This document shows positions 23,959-31,918 of a DNA stretch of 44,336 bases, one piece after another. Numbering within the stretch: position 1 is the stretch's first letter; the number at the start of each line of letters is the position of its first letter. The translations under genes were made by a program, and so were the position numbers. A model generated the notes under the pieces. That model did not search any database and was not told the origin of the DNA. It saw nothing but the letters and a program-made list of their open reading frames with translations. Source of the DNA: Eubacteriaceae bacterium (GTDB taxonomy: Bacteria; Bacillota; Clostridia; Eubacteriales; Anaerofustaceae); the NCBI GenBank assembly GCA_009782515.1, contig WRIY01000021.1, forward strand, positions 1-44,336, in the 5' to 3' direction.

Positions 23959-24546
23959 ATGCTTGATCCTTTCGCCCGCTTAATAAACGAGCTCTCAAGG
24001 CTTCCGGGCATAGGCAAAAAAACTGCGCAGAGGCTTGCCTACTATATGGTCACTTCAGACAGCACTCTTGCTTATGATCTCTCAGATGCAATACGGCAGG
24101 CAAAAGACAGCGCAGTGCCATGCTCTGTGTGCTTTAACATATCCAGCACTGACCCTTGCGAGATCTGCTCAAGCGCATCAAGGGACACAAGCATAATTCT
24201 TGTTGTGCAAGACGCCAAGGATCTTGCCGCTATTGAGCGAGCCCGTACCTACAACGGGCTTTACCACGTGCTTGGTGGCGCAATATCGCCGCTTAGCGGG
24301 ATTAAGCCTGAGAACCTCAGGGTTTCAGAGCTTGTTAGCCGCCTTCAGAGCGGAGTGGGCGAAGTGATCCTGGCAACGTCAACATCAATAGAAGGGGAGA
24401 CAACCGCAGTTTATCTCGCCAGATTGATTGAGCCTCTTGGCATAAAAGCTACAAGGCTGGCCCGGGGCTTGCCGATAGGCGCAGAGCTCGAATACGCTGA
24501 CCCCTCAACGCTGCTTTCTGCTATTGAAGGCAGAAAGCCTGTCTAG
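23959..24546 (+). CDS. recR: Recombination protein RecR
   Basis: Works with RecO and RecF to load RecA at gaps. 195 residues. Domains in order: helix-hairpin-helix with LSRLPGIGKKTAQRLA (12-27), a four-Cys zinc finger (C55, C58, C67, C70), and a Toprim domain with LVVQDAKDLAAIE followed by GGAISPLSGI. It begins directly at the ybaB stop with GGGG upstream inside that gene. Its stop TAG overlaps the stop of the convergent V4R gene in one CTAG (24543-24546), with no terminator between them. Confidence 0.97.
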   Translation: MLDPFARLINELSRLPGIGKKTAQRLAYYMVTSDSTLAYDLSDAIRQAKDSAVPCSVCFNISSTDPCEICSSASRDTSIILVVQDAKDLAAIERARTYNGLYHVLGGAISPLSGIKPENLRVSELVSRLQSGVGEVILATSTSIEGETTAVYLARLIEPLGIKATRLARGLPIGAELEYADPSTLLSAIEGRKPV

Positions 24547-25055
24547 ACGTCAGTGCCGGCTATATAGCGGCAAGAGGTTTCCCCGCCTGCAATGCATGCA
24601 ATCTCTTTTACATTAATCTCTTCCCCAAAGCGAACGCTAAGGGCGCCGGACAGGAACCCCTCGGTAAAAGAGCATCCTGTCGAGCCTTCTTCTTCCGTAT
24701 CTGAGGGCTCAATTCCGTGGCTTATTGAGAAAGCAAACTTAAGCCTGTCCAAATCTGCCTTTTCCACTCGAAGCACCCCATAGCCAAGCCCTTTTAAGAG
24801 CGCTCTAAAAGACTGCAAAAACTCAACAGGGCCTTCTGCCTCCTCTGTAAAGCTCTCAGCAAACAAAGCGCCGGCTATCTTTCCCGCGTCTCTCATAAGA
24901 TAGTCAGCATAGCCTCGGCTGAATTCAGTTGTCAGGCGCTTTCTTACGGCTGACTCAAACATGCGAAAGAAAAGCACAGGCATTTCAGATCCAAGTTCCC
25001 CACGCATTTCTTCAATCGCTGCAAAGCCTATTGCATACTTGCTTGTCTGTTCCAT
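24543..25055 (-). CDS. V4R (4VR) domain protein
   Basis: 170 residues. The C-terminal part matches the V4R small-molecule-binding domain: CSFTEGFLSGALSVRFG (128-144), EINVKEIACIAGGETSCRY (146-164), with cysteines C128, C154 and C162 in the family positions; the N-terminal half gives the helices usual before it. V4R domains bind aromatic compounds, tetrapyrroles or metals, and occur alone or in regulators such as XylR/DmpR relatives. Here it stands alone with no effector domain. The nearest plausible link in the window is the anaerobic UroD-family genes, but they are 9 kb away. Its stop overlaps that of recR by four bases. Confidence 0.8.
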   Translation of the reverse strand: MEQTSKYAIGFAAIEEMRGELGSEMPVLFFRMFESAVRKRLTTEFSRGYADYLMRDAGKIAGALFAESFTEEAEGPVEFLQSFRALLKGLGYGVLRVEKADLDRLKFAFSISHGIEPSDTEEEGSTGCSFTEGFLSGALSVRFGEEINVKEIACIAGGETSCRYIAGTDV

Positions 25056-25481
25056 GTAGTTTTGCCCTTCTTACTATATTTGCCCCTAAGGGCAATAAAA
25101 CGCAAGCATAGCGGTATATGTGCCAATGCTTGCTATATTCTTATTGTAGCTAAGATTACGCCAATATTCAACTAAGATTGCATTATATGGCAGTTTGAGC
25201 TTTCATTGCAAAACTTCTGGTTTTCTTACTAAATACAAATTCTATCTTAATAATAGTACTAACTAAATATAATGTCAAATTGCAATAAATAGCCAATAAT
25301 CATCACCCGCAATACGAATCTTATACCATATATTATAAGTTCTAAAATATAAACAATTAGAAAGCGATTTGAATTGCAACGCAAAAAATAACTTTATAAA
25401 GTTGAATAGCTAAAAGAAACTATCAATTTGTTGGGGTATAGCACAATAAAGGGCAACGCATATACGCTTTTGAAGTTTTAG
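25056..25481. other. AT-rich gene-free stretch
   Basis: 426 bases without a credible gene. The first 85 contain a hairpin TTGCCC/GGGCAA near 25080-25093 and the inverted repeat GCAAGCAT…ATGCTTGC (about 25102-25134). From 25140 to 25480 the sequence is strongly AT-rich compared with its surroundings and shows several TATAAT-like words, none with a good -35. The promoter of the minus-strand V4R gene must lie in its left part. Confidence 0.5.
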
Positions 25482-26075
25482 CTAGCTTGTATAATTTTCT
25501 AGAATCCGGTAGAGCTCGTCTTCGCCCATGACAATGATGCCTTCCCTCAGGTTGAGCTGCTCTGCTTCCGGCAGGCTGCTTATAGGCGTGTCAAAGTTTT
25601 CTTTGAGCACTCTTTGCCCCTCTTCATCGAATTCATAAACAGCGAGCGACTCCCCTGTTCCGCTGCCATAAACTGAAAGCACGTATGCGCCCGGCCCCCA
25701 TCCCTCAATTTCCTGCTTCATATAGATATTCTCCGGGCTAAAGCTTAGCAGCTTATACTCAGGCATGGCTCTGGTGATTGCATCCTGGGGCATGCCAATA
25801 AGCTCGATTGGGATTGGCAGCTCTTTTATATGCACAGTATTGGACCCGCTATAGCGCCTGACAAGGTAAAACTTTGTGTCTGCCCCGATCAGCTCTATTT
25901 CCTCAGTATCTGTTCCATACATGGCAAAAGGCTCAATAGCGCTATCGCCCTCTTCTATAGGCAGTGACTCGCCCCTTATCGTGTAAGGCTGTATGAAGTA
26001 TCCAGCCATAAAGAAAGCTATGCACAAAACAACAATAGCAACTGCCTGATACCATTTGCGAGATTTTGTTTTCAT
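25482..26075 (-). CDS. Membrane-anchored protein with BofC-like C-terminal domain
   Basis: 197 residues. One N-terminal membrane segment (about 9-28) places the rest outside the cytoplasm. The region 65-197 resembles the BofC C-terminal fold: KFYLVRRYSGSNTVHI, a middle YVLSVYGSGTGESLAVYEF, and the ending TPISSLPEAEQLNLREGIIVMGEDELYRILENYTS, where BofC relatives have a similar DRxxLxxGI…ELxxLLEDY end. BofC of Bacillus inhibits the SpoIVB protease during sporulation, but domain relatives in Clostridia often have no proven sporulation role. It sits alone between the AT-rich region and trpS. The assignment is by pattern only. Confidence 0.55.
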   Translation of the reverse strand: MKTKSRKWYQAVAIVVLCIAFFMAGYFIQPYTIRGESLPIEEGDSAIEPFAMYGTDTEEIELIGADTKFYLVRRYSGSNTVHIKELPIPIELIGMPQDAITRAMPEYKLLSFSPENIYMKQEIEGWGPGAYVLSVYGSGTGESLAVYEFDEEGQRVLKENFDTPISSLPEAEQLNLREGIIVMGEDELYRILENYTS

Positions 26076-26113
26076 GCTATAAGTTTTGCCAATGCTTTCC
26101 TACAATATACAAT

Positions 26114-26137
26114 GAAAAAAGCGCCATATGGCGCTTT
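26114..26137 (-). terminator. trpS terminator
   Basis: A perfect 20-base palindrome centred on GCGCCATATGGCGC (26118-26137) is followed, on the minus strand, by a run of six T. It lies nine bases after the trpS stop. Confidence 0.88.
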
Positions 26138-26145
26138 GCATGCAT

Positions 26146-27156
26146 TTACAGGCTGTAGAACCCAACCTTTTCCTGAACAATCTTAAGGTTTGAAGCAGCA
26201 ATCTCCCTAGCTGCATCAGCGCCGGCTTTAAGGACACTGTCAACGTAAGCTTTGTCCTTGGAAAACTCAGCGTATTTTTCTTGAATCGGGCGCAGCTCTT
26301 CAATAACTGCTTCGCCAACGCGCTTCTTAAGCTCTCCATACCCCAAGCCGTCAAATTGGCTAACAGAGTCTTGCACGCTTATGCCGCTGGCAGCAGCATA
26401 TATCTCAAGCAAGTTGGAAATGCCGGGCTTGGCTTTCGGATCATAGCGTATTTCCGGCTCAGAGTCAGTAACAGCCCTTTTGAATTTATTCAAAATGCTC
26501 TCAGGCTCTTCGAGGATAAGCACATACGAATTCCTGTTTTCATCGGATTTGCTCATTTTCTTTGATGGATCAGAAAGCGAAAGCACCTTAGTCCCAATTT
26601 CTGCGTACCTGCCTTCCGGAACTGTAAAGGTATCGCCAAATGCCTGGTTGAAGCGAACTGCAATGTCCCTTGTTAGCTCTATGTGCTGCCTTTGGTCTTC
26701 GCCTACAGGCACAATGTCTGTCTGGTAGGCAAGGATGTCGGCTGCCATCAAAACAGGGTAATCAAACAGGCCCACCCGTATTGACTCTGCATTAAGCTTT
26801 TGGCTTTTATCCTTGAATTGGGTCATTCGCGAAAGCTCTCCCATGTACGAAAAACAGTTCAAAATCCATGCAAGCTCTGCATGCGCGCTGGCATGCGACT
26901 GAATAAACAAAAGCGATTTGTCCGGATCAATGCCAATTGCTAAAAGCACAGCAGCGCATTCAAGTGTGCGCCTGCGCAGCGTTTCTGGATCCTGAGGCAC
27001 AGTAATCGCATGCATATCCACTATGCAGTAAATAGGGTTCACGCCTTCCTGCATCGCAGCCCAGTGCTTTAGTGCTCCAAAATAGTTGCCTATTGAAAAT
27101 TCTCCTGATGGCTGTATGCCGCTAAAAACTGTTTTACGCGATTTATCAAATTCCAT
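26146..27156 (-). CDS. trpS: Tryptophanyl-tRNA synthetase
   Basis: Charges tRNA-Trp. From the ATG at 27156 it has 336 residues, normal for the family, and starts MEFDKSRKTVFSGIQPSGEF as relatives do. The HIGH-equivalent reads SIGN (FSIGNYFGAL), a common variant in this enzyme, and KKMSKSDEN supplies the KMSKS loop. An in-frame ATG at 27237 would add 27 residues that do not belong to the family and also lacks a ribosome site. No T-box leader is visible upstream. The rpmG operon is divergent from it. Confidence 0.95.
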   Translation of the reverse strand: MEFDKSRKTVFSGIQPSGEFSIGNYFGALKHWAAMQEGVNPIYCIVDMHAITVPQDPETLRRRTLECAAVLLAIGIDPDKSLLFIQSHASAHAELAWILNCFSYMGELSRMTQFKDKSQKLNAESIRVGLFDYPVLMAADILAYQTDIVPVGEDQRQHIELTRDIAVRFNQAFGDTFTVPEGRYAEIGTKVLSLSDPSKKMSKSDENRNSYVLILEEPESILNKFKRAVTDSEPEIRYDPKAKPGISNLLEIYAAASGISVQDSVSQFDGLGYGELKKRVGEAVIEELRPIQEKYAEFSKDKAYVDSVLKAGADAAREIAASNLKIVQEKVGFYSL

Positions 27157-27266
27157 TAATGTGCCAAAGCGCCTAAAATGCGCCCGCCTTTCTGGCATTG
27201 CTGCCTTAATATTGCTTAGCAAAGCATTTTCCCCCATTATACCACACTGATATGAATGAAAAACGC

Positions 27267-27294
27267 TTGAATTTAAGCCTATCTATGGTATAAT
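27267..27294 (+). promoter_or_regulatory. Promoter of the rpmG-secE-nusG-rplKA operon
   Basis: TTGAAT (27267-27272), a 16-base spacer, and TATAAT (27289-27294) preceded by TGG, i.e. an extended -10. The leader to rpmG is about 100 bases long. Confidence 0.78.
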
Positions 27295-27403
27295 ACTTTC
27301 CGAGTCTGGCGCTGCCTTTTTTTATGTGCAGATATTTTTATGCATATCAAATAGATTGATTCATTTGCGCACACCAAAGCGCAAAGACAAAGGAGGCAAA
27401 GTT

Positions 27404-27553
27404 ATGAGAGTTAAAATTACGCTTGAATGCACAGAATGCAAGCAAAGAAACTATAGTACGATGAAAAACAAGGATAAGCCTAAGGAAAGGCTTGAGCTAA
27501 GCAAGTATTGCCCTTTCTGCCGCAAGCACCAGCTGCATAAGGAAACGAGATAA
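27404..27553 (+). CDS. rpmG: 50S ribosomal protein L33
   Basis: 49 residues from the ATG at 27404, with a full AGGAGG seven bases upstream; the longer in-frame start at 27326 has no site. The sequence [17 protein letters not shown] … CPFCRKH is the zinc-ribbon (four-Cys) form of L33. It opens the operon with secE and nusG, the standard order. The stop overlaps the ATG of secE by one base (TAATG). Confidence 0.96.
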   Translation: MRVKITLECTECKQRNYSTMKNKDKPKERLELSKYCPFCRKHQLHKETR

Positions 27554-27774
27554 TGGCCAAACAAGACGCAAAGGCCAAAAAGCCCGGTTTCTTTAAGAGA
27601 ATAGGAAACTACTTTACTTCTTCTTACGATGAGCTAAAGAAGGTTCAGTGGCCTTCACGCAAGGAGCTTTTTAGCCACACATGGATAGTACTGGCGATTT
27701 GTGCAATATTTACAATTATTACTTTTGTATTCGACTCTTTATTCCAGTTTATCTTTGATATATTTACGAGGTAA
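27553..27774 (+). CDS. secE: Preprotein translocase subunit SecE
   Basis: 73 residues. A basic N-terminus, the amphipathic ELKKVQWPSRKEL helix typical of the family, and one membrane segment (about 46-68). SecE clamps the SecY channel. Its ATG overlaps the rpmG stop by one base, so translation is coupled. nusG follows after six bases. Confidence 0.96.
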   Translation: MAKQDAKAKKPGFFKRIGNYFTSSYDELKKVQWPSRKELFSHTWIVLAICAIFTIITFVFDSLFQFIFDIFTR

Positions 27775-27780
27775 AAAACT

Positions 27781-28335
27781 TTGGATGAAAGAAGCGCAGC
27801 AAAGTGGTATGTCGCGCATACCTATTCTGGCTATGAGAACAAAGTAAAAGCCAATATTGAAGCTACTGTACTTAGCAGGGGCATGGAATCAGTAATAATT
27901 GAGGTTTTCGTGCCAATGTATGAAGTTGAAGAGACAAAAGCTGGCAAGCGCACAACGAGCATGAAAAAAATCTTTCCCGGCTATGTTCTGGTAAAGATGG
28001 TTATGACTGACGAATCGTGGTTTGTTGTTAGAAACACTCGCGGCGTGACAGGTTTTGTCGGCCCAGCAAGCAAGCCTGTACCGCTTACCTTAGAGGAGCT
28101 TAGGCACCTCGGCATAGCCCCTCCGGACGGCTCAGCAGTCGAAGAGGAAATTATGCCGGTTATTGACTTAAGGGTAGGCGAGAGGGTGCTCGTTATCGAA
28201 GGCCCATTTAAGGACTTAGAAGGATTTATCGAGGAGCTACAGCTCGACAAGCGCAAGCTTAAGGTGAATATCTCTATCTTTGGAAGAGAGACTCCAGTAG
28301 AGCTGGGATTCGCAGACATCGAAAAAATATCATAG
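27781..28335 (+). CDS. nusG: Transcription termination/antitermination factor NusG
   Basis: 184 residues from a TTG start with GAGGT upstream at the end of secE. The NGN domain shows KWYVAHTYSGYENKVKANIE, the PGYVLVKM strand and NTRGVTGFVGP; the C-terminal KOW domain starts at GERVLVIEGPFKDLEG. NusG binds RNA polymerase and links it to ribosomes or Rho. The order secE-nusG-rplK-rplA is conserved across bacteria. Confidence 0.97.
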   Translation: MDERSAAKWYVAHTYSGYENKVKANIEATVLSRGMESVIIEVFVPMYEVEETKAGKRTTSMKKIFPGYVLVKMVMTDESWFVVRNTRGVTGFVGPASKPVPLTLEELRHLGIAPPDGSAVEEEIMPVIDLRVGERVLVIEGPFKDLEGFIEELQLDKRKLKVNISIFGRETPVELGFADIEKIS

Positions 28336-28347
28336 CCGGGGGAGCAT

Positions 28348-28773
28348 ATGGCAAAGAAAATAATCGGAATTGTTAAGCTGAAGCTAGAGGCCGGAAAGGC
28401 CTCGCCAGCGCCTCCAGTAGGCCCTGCGCTCGGCCAATACAGCGTAAATATTGTTAACTTCTGCAAGGAGTACAACGCAAGGACAGACAAGCAAGCCGGC
28501 AGCATAATCCCTGCTGTTGTTACAGTATTTGCCGACGGAACATTCACTTTTATCACGAAAACCTCTCCTGTTTCGGATCTTATCAAAAAAGCTCTGAACA
28601 TGGAGGGAGGTTCATCAACTCCCAATACCACAAAAGTAGGAACGCTGACAAGGGAGCAAGCCATTGAGATAGCAAATATCAAGATGCCTGATCTGAATAC
28701 AGACGATCTTGAGTCAGCAATTAATATGGTAAAGGGAACAGCACGAAGCATGGGCGTATTAGTCGCCGATTAA
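28348..28773 (+). CDS. rplK: 50S ribosomal protein L11
   Basis: 141 residues. The proline-rich N-terminal signature [15 protein letters not shown] and the RNA-binding C-terminal region [21 protein letters not shown] are intact. L11 forms the GTPase-associated centre with 23S rRNA. A GGGGGA site precedes the ATG. It follows nusG by 12 bases. Confidence 0.98.
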   Translation: MAKKIIGIVKLKLEAGKASPAPPVGPALGQYSVNIVNFCKEYNARTDKQAGSIIPAVVTVFADGTFTFITKTSPVSDLIKKALNMEGGSSTPNTTKVGTLTREQAIEIANIKMPDLNTDDLESAINMVKGTARSMGVLVAD

Positions 28774-28789
28774 GACAGGAGAATAAAAA

Positions 28790-29479
28790 ATGAAAAGGTC
28801 AAAAGCTTACCTCAACAAAAAAGAGCTGATAGACAAAGAGAAGCTCTATGAGTTCGAGGAAGGGATAGCCGCTATTAAGTCGGTAGCAAGCGCGAAGTTT
28901 GATGAAACTATTGAGCTTCACCTGAAGCTGGGCGTTGATTCCCGCCACGCAGACCAGCAAGTGAGAGGGGCTATAGTGCTGCCACATGGCACTGGGCGCC
29001 AAATGAGGGTTCTTGTATTCGCTAAAGGCGACAAAGTTCGCGAAGCGCTGGATGCCGGAGCTGACTATGCAGGAAGCGACGAATATATCGACAAAATCCA
29101 AAAAGAAAATTGGATGGAGTTCGATGCAGTAATTGCAACCCCGGACATGATGGGCGTTGTAGGGCGCTTGGGGCGAGTCCTTGGGCCACGCGGGCTTATG
29201 CCAAACCCAAAGACCGGCACCGTTACTATGGATATAGCCCAGGCAGTAAGGGAAGCAAAGGCAGGCAAGATCGAGTATCGCCTTGACAAGACAAATATTA
29301 TCCATTGCCCGATTGGAAAAGCCTCATTTGATGACAAAGCGCTGCTTGAGAACATGGAAACACTCATCGGCGAAGTAAAGAGGGCAAAGCCAGCTGCGGC
29401 AAAAGGGCAGTATTTCCGCTCAATTGCATTGGCTTCAACTATGAGCCCGGGAATAAAGCTCTCTACTGCAAGAATTTAG
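28790..29479 (+). CDS. rplA: 50S ribosomal protein L1
   Basis: 229 residues, typical length. Signature segments: [47 protein letters not shown], and the C-terminal [12 protein letters not shown]1 forms the mobile stalk at the exit site. It follows rplK by 16 bases and is followed by the L10 leader, so transcription may be split between rplA and rplJ. Confidence 0.98.
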   Translation: MKRSKAYLNKKELIDKEKLYEFEEGIAAIKSVASAKFDETIELHLKLGVDSRHADQQVRGAIVLPHGTGRQMRVLVFAKGDKVREALDAGADYAGSDEYIDKIQKENWMEFDAVIATPDMMGVVGRLGRVLGPRGLMPNPKTGTVTMDIAQAVREAKAGKIEYRLDKTNIIHCPIGKASFDDKALLENMETLIGEVKRAKPAAAKGQYFRSIALASTMSPGIKLSTARI

Positions 29480-29504
29480 GCAGAACGCTAAATTAGCAAT
29501 AATA

Positions 29505-29611
29505 TGATATATGCGCTTAAGACAGCAGGCATTTAAATAAGGCCTGCCGAGGCGGCTTACAGGCATTTATGCGCCTTTTGCTGCTGAAAGAGCAGCAAAA
29601 GGCGTTTTTTA
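29505..29611 (+). promoter_or_regulatory. Ribosomal protein L10 leader with terminator hairpin
   Basis: Upstream of rplJ lies a stem GCAGGC (29525-29530)/GCCTGC (29542-29547) running into the CCTGCCGAGG text seen in L10 leaders, and then a strong hairpin GCGCCTTTTGCTGCT/AGCAGCAAAAGGCG (29571-29604) followed by six T. This matches the known autoregulatory leader in which the L10-L7/L12 complex binds the mRNA. The final hairpin can act as an attenuator that also separates rplJL from rplKA. Confidence 0.85.
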
Positions 29612-29644
29612 GCACAGAAAAGATTCCAGCGAAAGGAGATATAA

Positions 29645-30157
29645 GTGGCTTCACAAGCAATACTTGAAACAAAAAAAGCTGTTGTTTCGGAAATATCAGA
29701 AAAAATGAAGCAAGCCTCTTCATTTGTTATCGTGGAATACCAAGGCTTAACAGTGGCTCTGGCCAATGCTTTGCGAACTCAGGCAAAGTCTGCAGGAGTC
29801 GAATATAAAATCTATAAGAACACTTATTGCCGGTTTGCAGCGAAAGAATGCGGCTATGACGGCCTGGAAGAAATTTTGGTGGGCCCGAATGCAATCGCGT
29901 TTTCAGCCGATTCAGTTGCGCCAGCGCGCCTGATAGCTGATTTTGCCAAAGAAAACAGGCTTCAGAACCTTAAGTTTAAAGGCGGAGTTATTGAAGGCAG
30001 GGTTGCAGATGCAGCTGAAGTTGAGGAAATTTCCAAACTGCCTGGCAGAGATGTGCTCTTGTCACAGATGATCGGAAGCTTTAATGCGCCTATAGCAAAG
30101 CTAGCGTATGTAATTAAAGCTATCATGGAGCAAAAAGAAGAATCACAGCAAGAATAA
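29645..30157 (+). CDS. rplJ: 50S ribosomal protein L10
   Basis: 170 residues from a GTG start with AAAGGAG nine bases upstream. Signature parts: [54 protein letters not shown], and a C-terminal helix that anchors L7/L12 dimers. It follows the L10 leader, which it is expected to bind with L7/L12 for feedback control. Confidence 0.98.
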   Translation: MASQAILETKKAVVSEISEKMKQASSFVIVEYQGLTVALANALRTQAKSAGVEYKIYKNTYCRFAAKECGYDGLEEILVGPNAIAFSADSVAPARLIADFAKENRLQNLKFKGGVIEGRVADAAEVEEISKLPGRDVLLSQMIGSFNAPIAKLAYVIKAIMEQKEESQQE

Positions 30158-30168
30158 AGGGAGAAAAA

Positions 30169-30549
30169 ATGAGCAGCGAAAAATTCCAAACCATTATTGA
30201 AGAAGTAAAAGGGATGAGCATCCTTGAGCTTTCAGAGTTTGTAAAAGCCCTGGAAGATGAATTCGGCGTATCAGCCGCAGCGCCTGTCGGAGGCGCCGCA
30301 GTTGCAGTTGCTGAAGCAGTAGAAGAAAAAACAGAATTTGATGCAGTGCTAGTCGATTCCGGGCCTGAAAAGCTAAAAGTCGTTAAAGCTGTCCGAGAGC
30401 TTACAGGGCTTGCGCTCAAAGAGGCTAAGGAACTCGTTGACAGCGTAGCAAGCGGCCCTAAAGCCCTTAAAGAAGCTGTTTCCAAAGAAGAGGCTGAAAT
30501 GGTAAAGGCCAAGGTTGAGGAAGTCGGCGGAAAAGTCGATATAGCTTAG
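30169..30549 (+). CDS. rplL: 50S ribosomal protein L7/L12
   Basis: 126 residues. N-terminal dimer domain [19 protein letters not shown], an Ala/Val-rich hinge, and the C-terminal domain [26 protein letters not shown]…[21 protein letters not shown]. It recruits translation factors to the ribosome. rplL follows rplJ by 11 bases with AAGGGAG upstream. A terminator follows it and rpoB, the usual next gene, is absent. Confidence 0.98.
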   Translation: MSSEKFQTIIEEVKGMSILELSEFVKALEDEFGVSAAAPVGGAAVAVAEAVEEKTEFDAVLVDSGPEKLKVVKAVRELTGLALKEAKELVDSVASGPKALKEAVSKEEAEMVKAKVEEVGGKVDIA

Positions 30550-30565
30550 CATTATAGCCAATGAA

Positions 30566-30607
30566 AGCGCTATGCTTAAAAATAATTAAAAGCATGCGCT
30601 ATTTTTT
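30566..30607 (+). terminator. Terminator after rplL
   Basis: AGCGCTATGCTT (30566-30577) pairs with AAAGCATGCGCT (30589-30600) with a small bulge, followed by ATTTTTT. It ends the rplJL transcript. Confidence 0.8.
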
Positions 30608-30930
30608 GCGCCATAAAACTGTCTAGGCTTTGCAGCGCTAAAAGCATGCTTAAACAGCTTGTTGCGCCAAGCATAGCTGGGCCTTGATGCAGCCCTCTTC
30701 ATGCTTGACGCAGCATAAAAAGCTTTTTTGCAGCAAAGCAGATGAAGCTAAGCGGGGTTTTTTGGCTATTGGCTGGCTGTAATTTGGCAGTATGTAGATA
30801 TTTATGAAATTTATAGCATATGGCTGCAAGACAGGCCTGAAAACGCGCATATAAAGAGTGCACAAGCAAAATTGCGTTGAAATCTTCGTTGTAGCGTTTC
30901 ATGTATTGTATAATAATGTGAGGCATGATT
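30608..30930 (+). other. Intergenic stretch with a strong second hairpin
   Basis: About 320 bases with no gene. TGCGCCAAGCAT (30662-30673) pairs with ATGCTTGACGCA (30700-30711) at 11 of 12 positions, with a GGGC/GCCC helix in the loop, and AAAAAGCTTTTTT follows (30716-30728). It looks like a second terminator or a small RNA 3' end. A TATAAT at 30909-30914 lies too close to the next gene to include its ribosome site in the mRNA. Confidence 0.5.
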
Positions 30931-31812
30931 ATGCAACAGCCATATGAAGAAGTGCAAATAAGCTCTGCCGGAGGCCGAATAACCCTCTCGATATGGGAAA
31001 CAGCTCAGGCCCGGGCTACAGTGGTCTTTATTCCCGGGAGCCTAATGCACCCGCTAACTTTTGCAGGGTTTCTTGAAAGCCTCTGCTCATTCGGATTTAA
31101 CATTATTGGAGTCCACCCCATAGGGCATGGCAAGAGCGACAGGCCAAAGAAGGCATACACCATTTTAGATATAATTCAAAATGCGAAAGATGCTGTCACC
31201 TACGCTGCCAGCCACTATGATTTGCCAATCTTAGCCTCTGGCTCAAGCCAGGGCGGCATTGTGGCAGCAGCGCTTGCAGCGCAGGACAGGCGCATTTTTG
31301 CGGCTTTTCCCCACAACGCTGTTTTAACAGAGCTAAGCGAAACAGCAAGCTCGATTTCCCGTTTGCCAAAGCTTCTGCTTAAGCTTTATAAGCCTGCAGT
31401 GGGATGGCTTCGCTTTATGTCAAAGCTGTTTCCGCGCCTGCCAGTGCCATTATGGCTATATTTAGATCCTCGCAGAATATCTCAGGACGTAAGCCTGCTT
31501 CTTGCCATAGGCCGCGATCCTTTAACCATAAAGTCATACTCGCTGAAATTCGTTGTCAGCTTGATTACCCAAACATACCCCGAGCTAACCGATGCAAGCG
31601 CTACAAGCAGGCTCTACTTGCTTTGCCCGACACAGGACATGCTGTTTCCGCTTGCGTACTCAGAGCTTGTTTTTAGCAAGATCAAATTCCCGCATAAGGA
31701 AATGGTGCTCTTGCCAGGCTATGGGCATCTTTTTATGGTGTCTGATCCTGTGCAAGCTGCACAGGCAATATCTGCCAAAATGCTTGAAGCTCTCAGTTTT
31801 GCAACTATTTAG
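30931..31812 (+). CDS. α/β-hydrolase
   Basis: 293 residues from the ATG at 30931, which has GTGAGG seven bases upstream; the ATG at 30925 is in frame but sits one base from that site. The fold is clear: ATVVFIPGSLMHP (oxyanion region), the HPIGHGKSD loop, the nucleophile elbow GSSQGG (Ser near 105), and a late Asp and His in PTQDMLFP and GYGHLF. It acts in the cytoplasm; there is no signal peptide. The gene next to it encodes an acyl-CoA synthetase, which suggests that an ester or thioester of a carboxylic acid is the substrate, but this is inference. Confidence 0.88.
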   Translation: MQQPYEEVQISSAGGRITLSIWETAQARATVVFIPGSLMHPLTFAGFLESLCSFGFNIIGVHPIGHGKSDRPKKAYTILDIIQNAKDAVTYAASHYDLPILASGSSQGGIVAAALAAQDRRIFAAFPHNAVLTELSETASSISRLPKLLLKLYKPAVGWLRFMSKLFPRLPVPLWLYLDPRRISQDVSLLLAIGRDPLTIKSYSLKFVVSLITQTYPELTDASATSRLYLLCPTQDMLFPLAYSELVFSKIKFPHKEMVLLPGYGHLFMVSDPVQAAQAISAKMLEALSFATI

Positions 31813-31843
31813 CATGTAAAATCAAGTTTTTCGCTGCGCGATG

Positions 31844-31872
31844 TTTACAAAACGGGCATGGCCTGTTATAAT
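31844..31872 (+). promoter_or_regulatory. Promoter of the acyl-CoA synthetase gene
   Basis: TTTACA (31844-31849), a 17-base spacer, and a perfect TATAAT (31867-31872) preceded by TGT. The start near 31879 rules out a start codon at 31841 and supports 31919. Confidence 0.82.
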
Positions 31873-31918
31873 TTCGACAATCTTAGCCCGACGGGAGACC
31901 AAGGGGTGTTTTTTTGTT

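Noticed and set aside
27981-28751. 256-residue open frame antisense to nusG and rplK
   Set aside because: Both sense genes are certain; the antisense protein is Ser/Thr/Pro-rich shadow sequence.
31841-31918. Longer start of the acyl-CoA synthetase gene
   Set aside because: It would lie upstream of the predicted transcription start and overlaps the promoter; AAGGGGTG supports 31919.
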